Source: Kribbella monticola
Lineage (GTDB): Bacteria > Actinomycetota > Actinomycetes > Propionibacteriales > Kribbellaceae
Assembly (NCBI RefSeq): GCF_003261635.1
Contig: NZ_QFXK01000033.1
Span: forward strand, 186,001-250,000
Length of the DNA stretch: 64,000 nt
Reading direction: 5' to 3'
Shown: in pieces, positions 1 through 8,588 of the stretch
How the letters are laid out: each line of letters begins with the position of its first letter
Position numbering within the stretch: position 1 is the stretch's first letter
Position numbers and translations under genes: made by a program
Notes under the pieces: model-generated
Database searches by the model: none
Told to the model about the DNA's origin: nothing
The model's input: only the letters and a program-made list of their open reading frames with translations

Positions 1-303
1 GCCCTCGATCCGCATCACGTCGCAGATCTGCTCGCGCAACCCAGGATCCCCTTGGCCCGAGCCGTACTGCATCGCGGTCGCGCCGTGGTCGATCACCAGG
101 TCGCGGACCGCGCTGCCGACCACGTCGAGCGGCAGACCGGCGATGTTCGGCATCCCGCCGGCCAGTGAGACGACCTCGGGACGGCTCGCGACCGAGAACA
201 GCGCCCGGATCTCCGATGCGGTCATGCCCTTGGTCCGTGCTGCGTACCGGTCGACGTAATTGTCGAGACGGGTCTGCCGGACGTCGGGCAGGTCAGCACT
301 CAC
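1..303 (-). CDS. PLP-dependent aminotransferase, class I/II (5' part only)
   Basis: This is the N-terminal 101 codons of an aminotransferase that continues beyond the window start. The protein begins from a GTG at 303 with a GGAG ribosome site about 10 bases upstream. Visible family features are MTASEIRALFSVASRPEVVSLAGG near residues 25-50 (split here only for description) and YGSGQGDPGLREQI near residue 90, typical of 2-aminoadipate/aromatic aminotransferases of the MocR-like fold that lack a GntR domain. The active-site lysine lies outside the window. In related actinobacteria an aminotransferase of this kind lies next to parB, which fits the neighbourhood. The substrate cannot be told. Confidence 0.85.
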   Translation of the reverse strand, partial: MSADLPDVRQTRLDNYVDRYAARTKGMTASEIRALFSVASRPEVVSLAGGMPNIAGLPLDVVGSAVRDLVIDHGATAMQYGSGQGDPGLREQICDVMRIEG

Positions 304-495
304 GGTGGCGCTCCAAGGCGGACTCGAGGGGAAGGTCCAGGTTACGCCGAAGTAGCCACCCGCTGTCGCGGGCCCGGGCTGCCGATCGGCGCGACCTCTC
401 ACTACCATGCCTTATAGGGGAAAGTTCGGCCATGTCACCGACTGGTGGCTGAGACGGCCGTCCAGGACCCTGCACACCTGGAAGGCAGGATCAGG

Positions 496-672
496 ATGAG
501 CGTGGGCAAGACGTTCGGCTGGACCCTCGGCGGGCTGCTTCTCGGCGTCGCGGCCGGGTTCGCCGGTGAGCTGTTCCGGCGCCAGCCGGCCGACAAGGTG
601 CAGCAGCGCTATGTCGCCCCCGAGGCGGCCGAGACACCCGACGCCAGGACTCCGGCCCCGGCTGCGCGATGA
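496..672 (+). CDS. Small single-pass membrane protein, unknown function
   Basis: A 58-residue protein starting at an ATG preceded by GGCAGGA. One hydrophobic segment covers residues 7-24 (TLGGLLLGVAAGFAGELF); the rest is a short polar tail rich in Ala, Pro and Glu. An in-frame upstream ATG at 445 would add 17 polar residues but lacks a better ribosome site. The stop lies 16 bases before the next start, so it is probably co-transcribed with the GNAT gene. It matches no family I recognise. Confidence 0.5.
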   Translation: MSVGKTFGWTLGGLLLGVAAGFAGELFRRQPADKVQQRYVAPEAAETPDARTPAPAAR

Positions 673-688
673 CGGCCTGGACGTCCTG

Positions 689-1345
689 ATGGCCCGACGG
701 CTGGAACCGCTGACGCTCGCCAATCTCGGCGACCTGCCGACGTCCTGCCGTGCCTGCGTCTTCTGGGAGCTGGACCCGGTCGCCGCCCGTCAGGCCGGCC
801 GCGCGGGTGACACCGAGCTGGAGAAGGAAGCCTGGTTGTCGCAGTTGCTGCTCGACTGGGGTCAGTCCGGAGTCGTCCTGTACGTCGACGACGAGCCCGC
901 CGGGTACGCCGTCTACGCACCGGCCGCGTATCTGCCGAGGATCCAGGCGTTCCCGACCGCCCCGGTCAGCCCCGACGCCATCGTGCTGGCGACCGGGCGC
1001 ATCCAGCCGCGGTACCTCGGGATGGGACTCGGCAAGGTCCTGGTCCAGGCGGTCGCCAAGGATGTGCTCAAGCGCGGTTTCCGCGCCCTCGAGGCGTTCG
1101 GCGACTCCCGCTGGGACGGCCCGAGCTGCGTCTGGCCGACCGATTTCCTGCGCGCGGTGGGCTTCGGCGTCGTCCGCGATCATCCGCGCAATCCCCGGCT
1201 CCGGCTCGATCTCCGGTCCACGGTGACGTGGCGGAGCGAGACGGCGGCCGTGGTCGAGCGGCTGATCGGTGCGATCAGGCCCGAGCATTCGCCGCCCGCG
1301 CCGGTGACCGTGCGCGACGGTCTCAGCCGCGAGCCGCTGAAGTAG
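689..1345 (+). CDS. GNAT-family N-acetyltransferase
   Basis: A 218-residue protein beginning MARRLEPLTLANLGDLP. The Cys pair in CRACVFWELDP near residues 18-28 and the acetyl-CoA loop region around RYLGMGLGKVLVQ (about residues 110-122) suggest a GNAT fold; related proteins lie beside trxA/cwlM in other actinobacteria. A longer frame opens at 566, but its extra Ser/Pro/Arg-rich N-terminus overlaps the previous gene and looks non-coding, so the ATG at 689 is preferred. It ends 7 bases before the DUF2784 gene, implying one transcript. Substrate unknown. Confidence 0.75.
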   Translation: MARRLEPLTLANLGDLPTSCRACVFWELDPVAARQAGRAGDTELEKEAWLSQLLLDWGQSGVVLYVDDEPAGYAVYAPAAYLPRIQAFPTAPVSPDAIVLATGRIQPRYLGMGLGKVLVQAVAKDVLKRGFRALEAFGDSRWDGPSCVWPTDFLRAVGFGVVRDHPRNPRLRLDLRSTVTWRSETAAVVERLIGAIRPEHSPPAPVTVRDGLSREPLK

Positions 1346-1352
1346 GCGCCTC

Positions 1353-1724
1353 ATGGTGTACCGCTTCCTCGCTGAGCTGGTGATGGTGGTGCACGGCGCG
1401 CTGCTGATCTTCTTCCTGGTCGGCGGTTTCCTCGCCTGGCGGTGGCGGCGACTGATCTGGTTCCACCTGGGCATCGGCCTGTGGAATCTCAGCATCGTGA
1501 TCCTCGACTTCGGCTGCCCGGTGACCGCACTGGAGAAGGAACTCCGCCGCCGCGGCGGTGAGCAGCCGTACGCCGGTGGCTTCATCCAGCACTACGTGGA
1601 GGGCACGATCTACCCGGCCGGCTACACCTGGGTCGCGGAGAAGGTCGGATTCGCCCTGGTAGTGATCTCGTACGCCGGATTCTTCGTACTCCGTCGTCGC
1701 CGGCGGACCCGGGTGCCCGTCTGA
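1353..1724 (+). CDS. DUF2784 family membrane protein
   Basis: A 123-residue protein with three or four hydrophobic helices: about residues 5-27, 36-53 and 92-112, then a basic tail. The pattern FLAELVMVVHGALLIFFLVG followed by a conserved DFGCPVTALEK segment with a central Cys and a later HYVEG stretch is characteristic of DUF2784. No activity is established for the family. It follows the GNAT gene after 7 bases. Confidence 0.85.
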   Translation: MVYRFLAELVMVVHGALLIFFLVGGFLAWRWRRLIWFHLGIGLWNLSIVILDFGCPVTALEKELRRRGGEQPYAGGFIQHYVEGTIYPAGYTWVAEKVGFALVVISYAGFFVLRRRRRTRVPV

Positions 1725-1787
1725 GTCAGGGACACCTCAGTGGAGACCCCGACGTGTTCCACCCGGCGCGGCCGCATACTGGTAACC

Positions 1788-2450
1788 GTGCCCGCAACAG
1801 AGACAAGCCGAGCTCCAGTTGAGACCTACTTGGCCGAACTGAGCCGGGCCCTGACCGGACCGCGGCGTCGCCGCGCCGACCTGATGGCCGAGGCGCGGGA
1901 CAGCTTGGAGGACGCCACCGAGGCCTTCGAGGCCGGCGGGCTCAGCCGCTGGGAGGCCGAGCAGCACGCGGTCGCCGACTTCGGTGAGCTCGACGAGGTG
2001 GTGCCCGGCTACCGCGCCGAACTCGGAATCGCGCAAGGACGGCGTACGGCGCTGGCGTTGTGTCTGGTGATGCTGGTGCAGCCGATCATCTGGAAAGAAG
2101 GCGTCTGGGCCTGGAATCGCGATTCCGGCTCGCCGACCGCCTACACCGCGTTCCTCAACGACCTCGTGATGGTGGTCGGGATGCTGACGATCGCGGGGAG
2201 CGTGCTGGCCTTGCTCGCCTCGGGGATCGGGCTGCGCTATCCGGCTGTCCGTGAGCGCGCGACCAGGGCGATCGCCGTCTTCGCGCTCCTCAGCGGCGGC
2301 GCGGTCAGCGTGGTCGCAATCGCTTTGTCGACATCGAGCGCCTTGGCCGAACGCTCCGGTCCGGACGGCATAGCGGTCGTCCTCGCTTTCGTGCTGTTCC
2401 CACTCCTGCTCGTGGGCCGTTCTGCTCGCCGTTGCCTGCGCCTGGCCTGA
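1788..2450 (+). CDS. Permease-prefix-domain membrane protein (PadR partner type)
   Basis: About 220 residues. The N-terminal 75 residues (ETYLAELSRALTGPRRRR...EARDSLEDA...GLSRWEAEQHAVADFGELDEVVPGY) are the helical permease-prefix/DUF1700-like module often encoded beside PadR regulators. Four transmembrane helices follow (about residues 85-105, 120-145, 155-178 and 185-205). The GTG at 1788 is preferred over the GTG at 1740 because CATACT (1775-1780) lies 7 bases before it, as expected of a leaderless promoter. The gene converges on padR with 10 bases between stops. Role unknown; probably an envelope or sensing function. Confidence 0.75.
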   Translation: MPATETSRAPVETYLAELSRALTGPRRRRADLMAEARDSLEDATEAFEAGGLSRWEAEQHAVADFGELDEVVPGYRAELGIAQGRRTALALCLVMLVQPIIWKEGVWAWNRDSGSPTAYTAFLNDLVMVVGMLTIAGSVLALLASGIGLRYPAVRERATRAIAVFALLSGGAVSVVAIALSTSSALAERSGPDGIAVVLAFVLFPLLLVGRSARRCLRLA

Positions 2451-2460
2451 GCCGGCAGCG

Positions 2461-2793
2461 TCAGCTGGAAGCGCCGCGAGGCCGTAGTACGCCTTCTACT
2501 ACCGCGCGGAAGGCGTCCCACTCGGACTTGCCGGTGGCGAGCATCTTCTGTCCGGCCGACGTGAGCTGATACGTACGCCGTTTGCGCCCGCCGACCGTGC
2601 TCCACTCGCTGGCCAGATAGCCGGCTCGCTCGAGCCGGCGCAGCGCCGGATAGAGCGTGCCCGTCGGAAGATCGAGCGCGCCTCCGCTGCGCTCCAGCAG
2701 GGCCTCCATGATCGCGTAGCCGTGCAGGGGCTCGTGCTCGACCACGGCCAGGATCATCGGGTCGAGGTGCCCTCGGAGCGCGTCCGCCTTCAC
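2461..2793 (-). CDS. PadR-family transcriptional regulator
   Basis: A 110-residue winged-helix protein. HGYAIMEALLERSGGALDLP...GTLYPALRRLERAGYLASEW (residues 24-64) is the PadR DNA-binding domain, with the short C-terminal dimer helix of subfamily 2. Translation starts at a GTG without a leader: TAGACT lies exactly 6 bases upstream. The divergent neighbour is the MMPL exporter, and two identical CTACATGTAG palindromes fill the gap, so the exporter and possibly padR itself are the likely targets. Such regulators often respond to toxic compounds exported by their target. Confidence 0.9.
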   Translation of the reverse strand: MKADALRGHLDPMILAVVEHEPLHGYAIMEALLERSGGALDLPTGTLYPALRRLERAGYLASEWSTVGGRKRRTYQLTSAGQKMLATGKSEWDAFRAVVEGVLRPRGASS

Positions 2794-2799
2794 GTAGCC

Positions 2800-2805
2800 A
2801 GTCTA
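2800..2805 (-). promoter_or_regulatory. Leaderless -10 element of padR
   Basis: TAGACT on the minus strand ends 6 bases before the GTG of padR, so transcription should start at or next to the start codon. The same arrangement recurs at several other genes in the window. Confidence 0.6.
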
Positions 2806-2831
2806 CTCATACACCTGCTAACGTCGAGGTA

Positions 2832-2856
2832 CTACATGTAGACGGGCTACATGTAG
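2832..2856. promoter_or_regulatory. Tandem palindromic PadR operators
   Basis: Two identical 10-bp perfect palindromes CTACATGTAG at 2832-2841 and 2847-2856, centre to centre 15 bp. They match the ATGT/ACAT pattern of PadR operators and lie between padR and the MMPL start at 2881, covering the region where the exporter promoter must be. Confidence 0.75.
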
Positions 2857-2880
2857 CTGGACAAACCTCAGGGGGCTCCG

Positions 2881-5022
2881 ATGAGCGTGCAAACCACCAG
2901 TCAGCGACCGGCGCAAAGCCAGCCGCCGCCGGGCGGACTGCTGCACCGGGTCTCCGGCTGGGCGATGCGCCGAGCCGGCCTGGCGGTCTTCCTCTGGGTG
3001 CTCGCCCTGGTCGCTGTCACCGTCGCGTCCACTCTGGTCGGCAGCGCCTATCGCAACGACAACTCACTCCCGGGCACCGATTCCCAGAAGGTCATCGACA
3101 CCTTCCGCGAACACCAGCCGCACGGCTCGACCGACTCGATCCAGATCGTCCTGTACGACGCCGGCGGCCTGGCTCCCCACCGTGCCAAGATCGAACCGAT
3201 GCTGGCCGAGGTCGGGAGACTCCAGCACGTCGCGGCCGTAGCAAACCCCTTCACCAGCGGCGGATCCATCTCCCAGGACGGTCGTACGGCGTACGCGACT
3301 GTCTCGCTGGACGTCGCGGCCACCGCCATGCCGACCGCTGATGCGCGGGCGATCATCGACAAGGCCCAGGAGATCTCGAAGGACGGGCTGCAGGTCGAGC
3401 TCGGCGGCGACGTGGTCCGTAGCGCTCAGGAGAGCAGCGGCGGCGCATCCGAAGGCGTGGGAATCCTTGCAGCGTTGGTGATTCTCGTCTTCCTCTTCGG
3501 CTCGCTGCTTGCCGCGAGCCTGCCACTGCTGACCGCGATCTTCGCTGTCGGAAGCACACTCGGCCTCTTGGTGCTGGCCTCTCACCTGTTCAAAGTGCCC
3601 TCGTACACCGCGCCGGTGATGATGCTTGTCGGCCTGGGCGTCGGCATCGACTACGCCTTGCTGATCTTCTCGCGCTACCGAAGCGAACTGCTCGCCGGCG
3701 CGGACCGTCTCGATGCTGGCCGGAAGGCGCTCGACACGGCAGGGCGCTCGGTGATGTTCGCCGGCTGCACGGTCGTCATCGCGCTGCTCGGCCTGCTCGC
3801 GCTCGGACTTGGTTCTCTGCAAGGGGTTGCGGTCGGTGTGACGCTAACCGTCCTGATGACGATGCTGGCGGCGGTGAGTTTGTTGCCGGCATTGCTGACG
3901 CTCTTCGGCAAGCGCATCGAGCGGAGCGTTCGCAAGCACGCGGCGAAGGCGCGCCGCAACCCCGGCGACGGCTGGCGGAAGTTGGCGACGCTCGTACAGC
4001 GCCGCCCGTGGGTTCCGCTCATCCTCGGAACCGTCGCATTGGTGGCACTCTGCCTGCCCGCTCTCGACCTGCGGCTCGGCTTCGCCGACTCCGGCACCGA
4101 CGCTCCGGCGAAGACCAGCCGGAAGGCGTACGACCTGCTGGCCAAGGGATTCGGGCCTGGCTTCAACGGGCCGCTGATCGTCGTGTCGAAGGGCGATGAG
4201 GCCGCCGCGAACGCGCTCGGCCGGACGCTGGCCGCCGATCCCGGCATTGCCGCGATCGCCCCGCCGCAGCTGATGGCCGACGGCAAGGTCGCCACAGTGA
4301 TGGCGTTTCCCAAGTCCGCTCCGCAGGACAAGGCGACCAGCGATCTCGTCGAACGACTCCGGGACAAGACCTTGCCCGCATTGGAGACGCAGACCAACGC
4401 GACGTACCTGGTCGGGGGAGCGACCGCCGCCGCGGACGACTTCGCCGGCGCGGTGAGCCAGCGGCTACCGATCTTCGTCCTGGTGGTGGTCGGGCTCTCG
4501 GCTCTTCTGCTGATGGCCGTGTTCCGGTCCGTGTTGATCCCGTTGAAGGCGGCTCTGCTCAACCTGCTCAGCATCGGCGCCTCGCTCGGCGTGATCACGC
4601 TGGTCTTCCAGCAGGGCTGGTTCGGTGCGCAGCCGGGTCCGATCGAGGCGTTCGTCCCGGTGATGATCTTCGCGATCGTGTTCGGGCTCTCGATGGACTA
4701 CGAGGTGTTCCTGGTCTCCCGCATCCACGAGGAGTGGCGGCGTACGGGCGACGCGCAGAACGCAGTACGGGAAGGGCTTGCGCATACCGGCAGCGTGATC
4801 ACCGCGGCGGCCGCGATCATGATCGTCGTCTTCGGGGCGTTCCTGCTCAGCCCCGACCGGATGCTGAAGCAGTTCGGTCTGGGCCTCGCGGTCGCCGTCC
4901 TGCTTGACGCGCTGCTGATCCGCTGTGTGATCGTTCCGGCCGTACTACGGTTGCTCGGCGACCGCGCGTGGTGGCTACCCCGCAGCCTGCACCGCGTCGT
5001 ACCGAAGATCGCGCTCGACTAG
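2881..5022 (+). CDS. MMPL/RND-superfamily transporter
   Basis: A 713-residue membrane protein of the MMPL family, usual length. It has an N-terminal helix (about 30-55), a first extracellular domain (60-190), five or six helices (195-345), a cytoplasmic loop (345-370), a helix near 375, a second extracellular domain and a second helix block (530-705). The SSD-like segments GLGVGIDYALLIFSRYR (about residue 250) and FGLSMDYEVFLVSRIHEE (about 600) carry the Asp-Tyr pairs tied to proton coupling. AGGGGG lies 6 bases before the ATG. Likely exports lipids or drugs under PadR control. Its stop shares CTAG with the convergent cwlM. Confidence 0.93.
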   Translation: MSVQTTSQRPAQSQPPPGGLLHRVSGWAMRRAGLAVFLWVLALVAVTVASTLVGSAYRNDNSLPGTDSQKVIDTFREHQPHGSTDSIQIVLYDAGGLAPHRAKIEPMLAEVGRLQHVAAVANPFTSGGSISQDGRTAYATVSLDVAATAMPTADARAIIDKAQEISKDGLQVELGGDVVRSAQESSGGASEGVGILAALVILVFLFGSLLAASLPLLTAIFAVGSTLGLLVLASHLFKVPSYTAPVMMLVGLGVGIDYALLIFSRYRSELLAGADRLDAGRKALDTAGRSVMFAGCTVVIALLGLLALGLGSLQGVAVGVTLTVLMTMLAAVSLLPALLTLFGKRIERSVRKHAAKARRNPGDGWRKLATLVQRRPWVPLILGTVALVALCLPALDLRLGFADSGTDAPAKTSRKAYDLLAKGFGPGFNGPLIVVSKGDEAAANALGRTLAADPGIAAIAPPQLMADGKVATVMAFPKSAPQDKATSDLVERLRDKTLPALETQTNATYLVGGATAAADDFAGAVSQRLPIFVLVVVGLSALLLMAVFRSVLIPLKAALLNLLSIGASLGVITLVFQQGWFGAQPGPIEAFVPVMIFAIVFGLSMDYEVFLVSRIHEEWRRTGDAQNAVREGLAHTGSVITAAAAIMIVVFGAFLLSPDRMLKQFGLGLAVAVLLDALLIRCVIVPAVLRLLGDRAWWLPRSLHRVVPKIALD

Positions 5023-6167
5023 ACGGTGAGTTGGCCGAGGCGGAGCATGCCGGTCGCGGCGTCCTGCTCCGGCGGGAGGTACACCCGCTGGATCGCGACC
5101 ACGATCGCTTCGGCCACCACGTCCCGGAAGTCCGGATCCGCCAGCCGCGAGGCGTCGTGCGGGTTCGTCACGTAACCGATCTCGAGGCGGACGGCCGGCA
5201 TCTTGGTCCGGCGGAGCAGGTCCCAGGTCTTCGCGTGGGTGCGGCAGTTCAGCAGGTCGGTGCGGGCGACGACCTCGCGCTGCACCAGGCCGGCGAACTG
5301 CTCGCCCACGCTGGACGAGGCGCCGTGCAGATCGGCGCCGTAGTAGTACGTCGCGACGCCCTGGGCCGCCGGGTTCATCGAACCGTCGGTGTGCAGGGAG
5401 ACGCACAGATTCGCGTCCGTCTCGTTGGCGAACGCGGCCCGAGCGAGCTCGTCCGGCCCCTGATCCCGGCCCCGGGACAGATAAGCCCGTACGCCGGTCG
5501 CGCCGAGGCGACCCTCGATCCGCGCGGCCAGGTCGTAGGCAACGTCGGATTCACGCAGCCCGTTTCCTTCCCAGCCGTAGTCGAAGCCACCGTGGCCGGG
5601 GTCGATCACCACGGTCTTGCCGGACAGTCGCGGGCCGGCGGCGCGCACCGCTTCGGACGCGCGCAACGCGTCGGGCCGGCCGCCAGTCGCCATCGGCCGG
5701 ATCCGCTGCAGGGCTTTGAAAGTCGAGGGGCCGCACGTGCCGTCAGAAGGCAGGCCCATGTTGCGCTGGAACTCGGTCACCGCGCGCTGGGTGTCCGGTC
5801 CGAAGATGCCGTCCACCCGGGCGACGGCGAAGCCCAGCTCCTGCAGTTTCGCCTGCAGGGTGGCCACGTCGTCCCCGGTGAGCGGATGCGACGGGACGTA
5901 CGTCAGCAGCCGGTCGCCCAGCCGCCAACGGGCGTCGTCGATCGCGCGATACGTCTGCGGACCGACGATCCCGTCGATCATCAGGCCGCGAGCCTGCTGG
6001 AACCCGCGGACAGCCTGCGCGGTTGCCTCGTCGTACACGTGGTGATCGCCGGGCTCCAGCAGGCCCAGCCGCTGCAGTTTGCCGATGATCTCGGCGACAG
6101 CGTCACCGCTGTCGCCGATCCGGTAGATCCTGGCGCCGTGCGGGCCATCCAACGAGTTCCCGGCCAT
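5019..6167 (-). CDS. cwlM: CwlM-like N-acetylmuramoyl-L-alanine amidase with two peptidoglycan-binding domains
   Basis: A 382-residue protein: two PG_binding_1 domains (about 15-75 and 98-155) and an Amidase_3 domain (about 182-370). The zinc ligands and catalytic Glu are all present: His in VVIDPGHGG (about 192), Glu in LRESDVA (206), His in CVSLHTD (259) and Glu in VRLEIGYVTN (329). In mycobacteria CwlM, phosphorylated by PknB, regulates MurA rather than cutting wall; the intact residues do not decide which applies here. The ATG at 6167 has AAGGAG 5 bases upstream, so it is preferred to the TTG at 6170. Last gene of the murJ-sigM-trx run; position supports the cwlM assignment. Confidence 0.9.
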   Translation of the reverse strand: MAGNSLDGPHGARIYRIGDSGDAVAEIIGKLQRLGLLEPGDHHVYDEATAQAVRGFQQARGLMIDGIVGPQTYRAIDDARWRLGDRLLTYVPSHPLTGDDVATLQAKLQELGFAVARVDGIFGPDTQRAVTEFQRNMGLPSDGTCGPSTFKALQRIRPMATGGRPDALRASEAVRAAGPRLSGKTVVIDPGHGGFDYGWEGNGLRESDVAYDLAARIEGRLGATGVRAYLSRGRDQGPDELARAAFANETDANLCVSLHTDGSMNPAAQGVATYYYGADLHGASSSVGEQFAGLVQREVVARTDLLNCRTHAKTWDLLRRTKMPAVRLEIGYVTNPHDASRLADPDFRDVVAEAIVVAIQRVYLPPEQDAATGMLRLGQLTV

Positions 6168-6238
6168 CAATGCTCCTTGCTGCTACTACCGTGCGGCGGA
6201 AAGTGGCCGTGTCGCCGGGCCACTCGAGCTGTACTGCG

Positions 6239-6568
6239 TCAGCCGGTGAAGGCAGCCAGTTCCTTCAGCAGCGCGGCCTTCGGCTTCGCTCCGACGATGG
6301 ACTTGGCCAGCTCACCGTTGACGTAGACATTGATGGTAGGGATACCGGTGACGCGGTAGTTGCTCGGGGTGACCGGGTTCTCGTCCACGTTCATCTTCAG
6401 GAAGGTGAGCTTGTCGCTGTGCTCGCCGGCCAGCTCCTCCAGGATCGGGGAGACCTGACGGCACGGGCCACACCACTCGGCCCAGAAGTCCACCAGTACG
6501 GGCTTGTCGCTCTTCAGCACCGTGCTGTCGAACTCGGCGTCGGTCACGGCGTTCATCTTCTCGCCCAC
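6239..6568 (-). CDS. trxA: Thioredoxin
   Basis: A 109-residue thioredoxin with the redox motif WCGPC at residues 32-36 and the cis-Pro segment GIPTINVY near residue 77. It passes electrons from thioredoxin reductase, encoded just upstream, to cytoplasmic disulfides. The GTG start at 6568 has AAGGAG six bases upstream; an ATG four codons later is possible. A longer frame in the same phase runs back into trxB and is not coding. Gap to trxB is 49 bases. Confidence 0.96.
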   Translation of the reverse strand: MGEKMNAVTDAEFDSTVLKSDKPVLVDFWAEWCGPCRQVSPILEELAGEHSDKLTFLKMNVDENPVTPSNYRVTGIPTINVYVNGELAKSIVGAKPKAALLKELAAFTG

Positions 6569-6617
6569 GGCGATCTCCTTCGGTTTGCTGCTCGAGATGG
6601 TGTCGGTGGTTCTTGGG

Positions 6618-7604
6618 TCAGACGCCGGCGGGCACGGTGGCCGCTGCGGCCGCCGAGCTCTCGGCGTGTTCCAGCGTCGCCAGGAAGCGCTCGGCGTCCA
6701 GTGCGGCCGAACAGCCCGTTCCGGCGGCCGTGATGGCCTGGCGGTAGGTGTGGTCGACCAGGTCGCCGGCGGCGAAGACGCCGGGCAGGTTGGTGTTCGT
6801 GGAACCGCTCTGGACCAGGACATAGCCCTCGTCGTCCAGGTGGACCTGGCCCTTGACCAGCTCCGAGCGCGGGTCGTGACCGATCGCGATGAACAGGCCG
6901 GTGACCGGCAGTTCGCGGGTCTCACCGGTGACGGTGTCGCGCAGGGTGATCCCGGTCAGCTTGTCCTCGCCCTGGATCGAGGCAACCTCGGAGTTCCAGG
7001 CGAACTCGATCTTGTCGTTGGCGAAGGCGCGCTCGGCCATGATCTTGGAGGCGCGCAGCTCGTCGCGACGGTGCACGATGGTCACCTTGTCCGCGAACCG
7101 GGTCAGGAAGGTCGCCTCCTCGATCGCGGTGTCGCCACCGCCGACGACGGCGATCTCGTGCTGGCGGAAGAAGAAGCCGTCACACGTCGCACACCAGGAC
7201 ACACCGTGGCCGGACAGCCGCTCCTCGTCGGGCAGGCCCAGCTTGCGGTAGCCCGAGCCCATCGCCAGGATCACGGTCTTGGCCCGGTGCACGCCACCGG
7301 CCGAGTCGGTGACGGACTTGATCTCGCCGGTCAGGTCGACCTCGACGATGTCGTCGGCGACCAGTTCGGCGCCGAAGTGCTCGGCCTGGGTGCGCATCTC
7401 GTCCATCAGCGCCGGGCCCATGATGCCCTCGGAGAAACCGGGGTAGTTCTCCACCTCGGTCGTGGTCATCAGGGCGCCACCAGCGGTGACCGAGCCCTCG
7501 AAGACCAGCGGGGCCAGTTGCGCGCGGGCCGCGTACACCGCGGCTGTGTATCCGGCCGGGCCGGAGCCGATGATGATGACGTTGCGGACGCCTGCGTCGC
7601 TCAT
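6618..7604 (-). CDS. trxB: Thioredoxin-disulfide reductase
   Basis: A 328-residue FAD enzyme. The FAD-binding GSGPAG is at residues 13-18, the redox-active CATC at 138-141, the NADPH-binding GGGDTA near 152-158, and the C-terminal FAD motif GVFAAGDL near 280. It reduces thioredoxin with NADPH. The ATG at 7604 with GAGGA upstream is chosen; an upstream in-frame start at 7700 would add 32 unrelated residues. Expression together with SigM is plausible, since SigM regulons often include thiol redox genes. Confidence 0.96.
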   Translation of the reverse strand: MSDAGVRNVIIIGSGPAGYTAAVYAARAQLAPLVFEGSVTAGGALMTTTEVENYPGFSEGIMGPALMDEMRTQAEHFGAELVADDIVEVDLTGEIKSVTDSAGGVHRAKTVILAMGSGYRKLGLPDEERLSGHGVSWCATCDGFFFRQHEIAVVGGGDTAIEEATFLTRFADKVTIVHRRDELRASKIMAERAFANDKIEFAWNSEVASIQGEDKLTGITLRDTVTGETRELPVTGLFIAIGHDPRSELVKGQVHLDDEGYVLVQSGSTNTNLPGVFAAGDLVDHTYRQAITAAGTGCSAALDAERFLATLEHAESSAAAAATVPAGV

Positions 7605-7723
7605 GAAGTGGGTTCCTCGGTTGTCGTCGAGTGGTACGTCGTACTCAACGGATCCTAGAGGCCGACCATTCCCACCGTACCCATCCCAGGCCGCCCGCAT
7701 GCCGCAGGCTCACGGCACCCGGC

Positions 7724-8485
7724 TCAGCGGTTGCGCAGCGTCACCGTCGTGTCGTAGAACGGGCTGGCGACGCCACCCGAGCCACTACAACCGGTGACCA
7801 CGAAGATCTCGATGTCGCGCGCCGTGGCGCCTTGCAGGCCGATCATCGTGGCGCGCTTGCCGTCCACCGTCGCCGGCTGCACCAGCCGAAGCTGCGTGTT
7901 CGGCCGGCTGGAGGCGAAGCTCTTCGCGCAGCCGATCTCGTCGGCGCTGCCGTGCAGCACCGGGCTGTTGGCCTTCTCGAGCCAGCGCTGGGTCTGGGGG
8001 CCCACCTGGTCGGTCGTCAGCGTCGGTACGGCGTCCGGCAGCGGGCTGGTGTTGATCCCGGCGGCACCCTCGTTGCTCCGGTCCATCGTGCTGATCATCA
8101 CGCCGGCTCCGGCGGCCGCGATCGCGAGCACGGCCGCAGCGGCCAGCAGGAGCTTGGGCAGATGACGACGCGGCTCCTCGCGGAGCTGGGCCAGCGAGTG
8201 CACGCCGACCGTCGACGCACGGAGTACGGACTCGGAGACGATGACGGCGTCCAGGTGCTCGGCGACGTCGAGGGGGATCGGGATGTCGGCGCGACCCTCG
8301 TCAGCCAGGTCCTCGGTCAGCTGCACCAATGCGTCGTACGTCTGCTGGCAGTCGGGACAGGCCTTCACATGCTCACGAGCGCGATGGGCCTCGGGCGCGG
8401 GCAGCAGGTTCTCGATCAGGTCGGCGATCGTGTCCGTGGACAGATGCTCGAGGTGCTCACTGGTGGGCAGACCGGATTCGGTCAT
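7724..8485 (-). CDS. Anti-sigma factor for SigM, zinc-finger type
   Basis: A 253-residue protein with the zinc-binding anti-sigma motif His39-x3-Cys43-x2-Cys46, one transmembrane helix (about 110-131) and a 120-residue extracytoplasmic domain. Such proteins hold an ECF sigma factor at the membrane until a signal releases it. It is the next gene after sigM (103 bases), equivalent in position to mycobacterial rsmA. Two Cys in the outer domain (in EIGCAKS and TGCSGSG) could form a disulfide. The sensed signal is not evident. Confidence 0.88.
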   Translation of the reverse strand: MTESGLPTSEHLEHLSTDTIADLIENLLPAPEAHRAREHVKACPDCQQTYDALVQLTEDLADEGRADIPIPLDVAEHLDAVIVSESVLRASTVGVHSLAQLREEPRRHLPKLLLAAAAVLAIAAAGAGVMISTMDRSNEGAAGINTSPLPDAVPTLTTDQVGPQTQRWLEKANSPVLHGSADEIGCAKSFASSRPNTQLRLVQPATVDGKRATMIGLQGATARDIEIFVVTGCSGSGGVASPFYDTTVTLRNR

Positions 8486-8588
8486 CGGGAACTCGCCCCC
8501 TCGTGGGAGGTGCGCAAAGTGGTCATCGCTGAAATGCTCCGGGATCGCGGGTCATGGGTGGGCGACCCCCCTTCGACGGCGGTCCCGC

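Noticed and set aside
491..1585. Long Arg/Pro-rich open frames opposite real genes throughout the window
   Set aside because: These are shadows of high-GC third-position bias; they show no domains and run antisense to well-supported genes.
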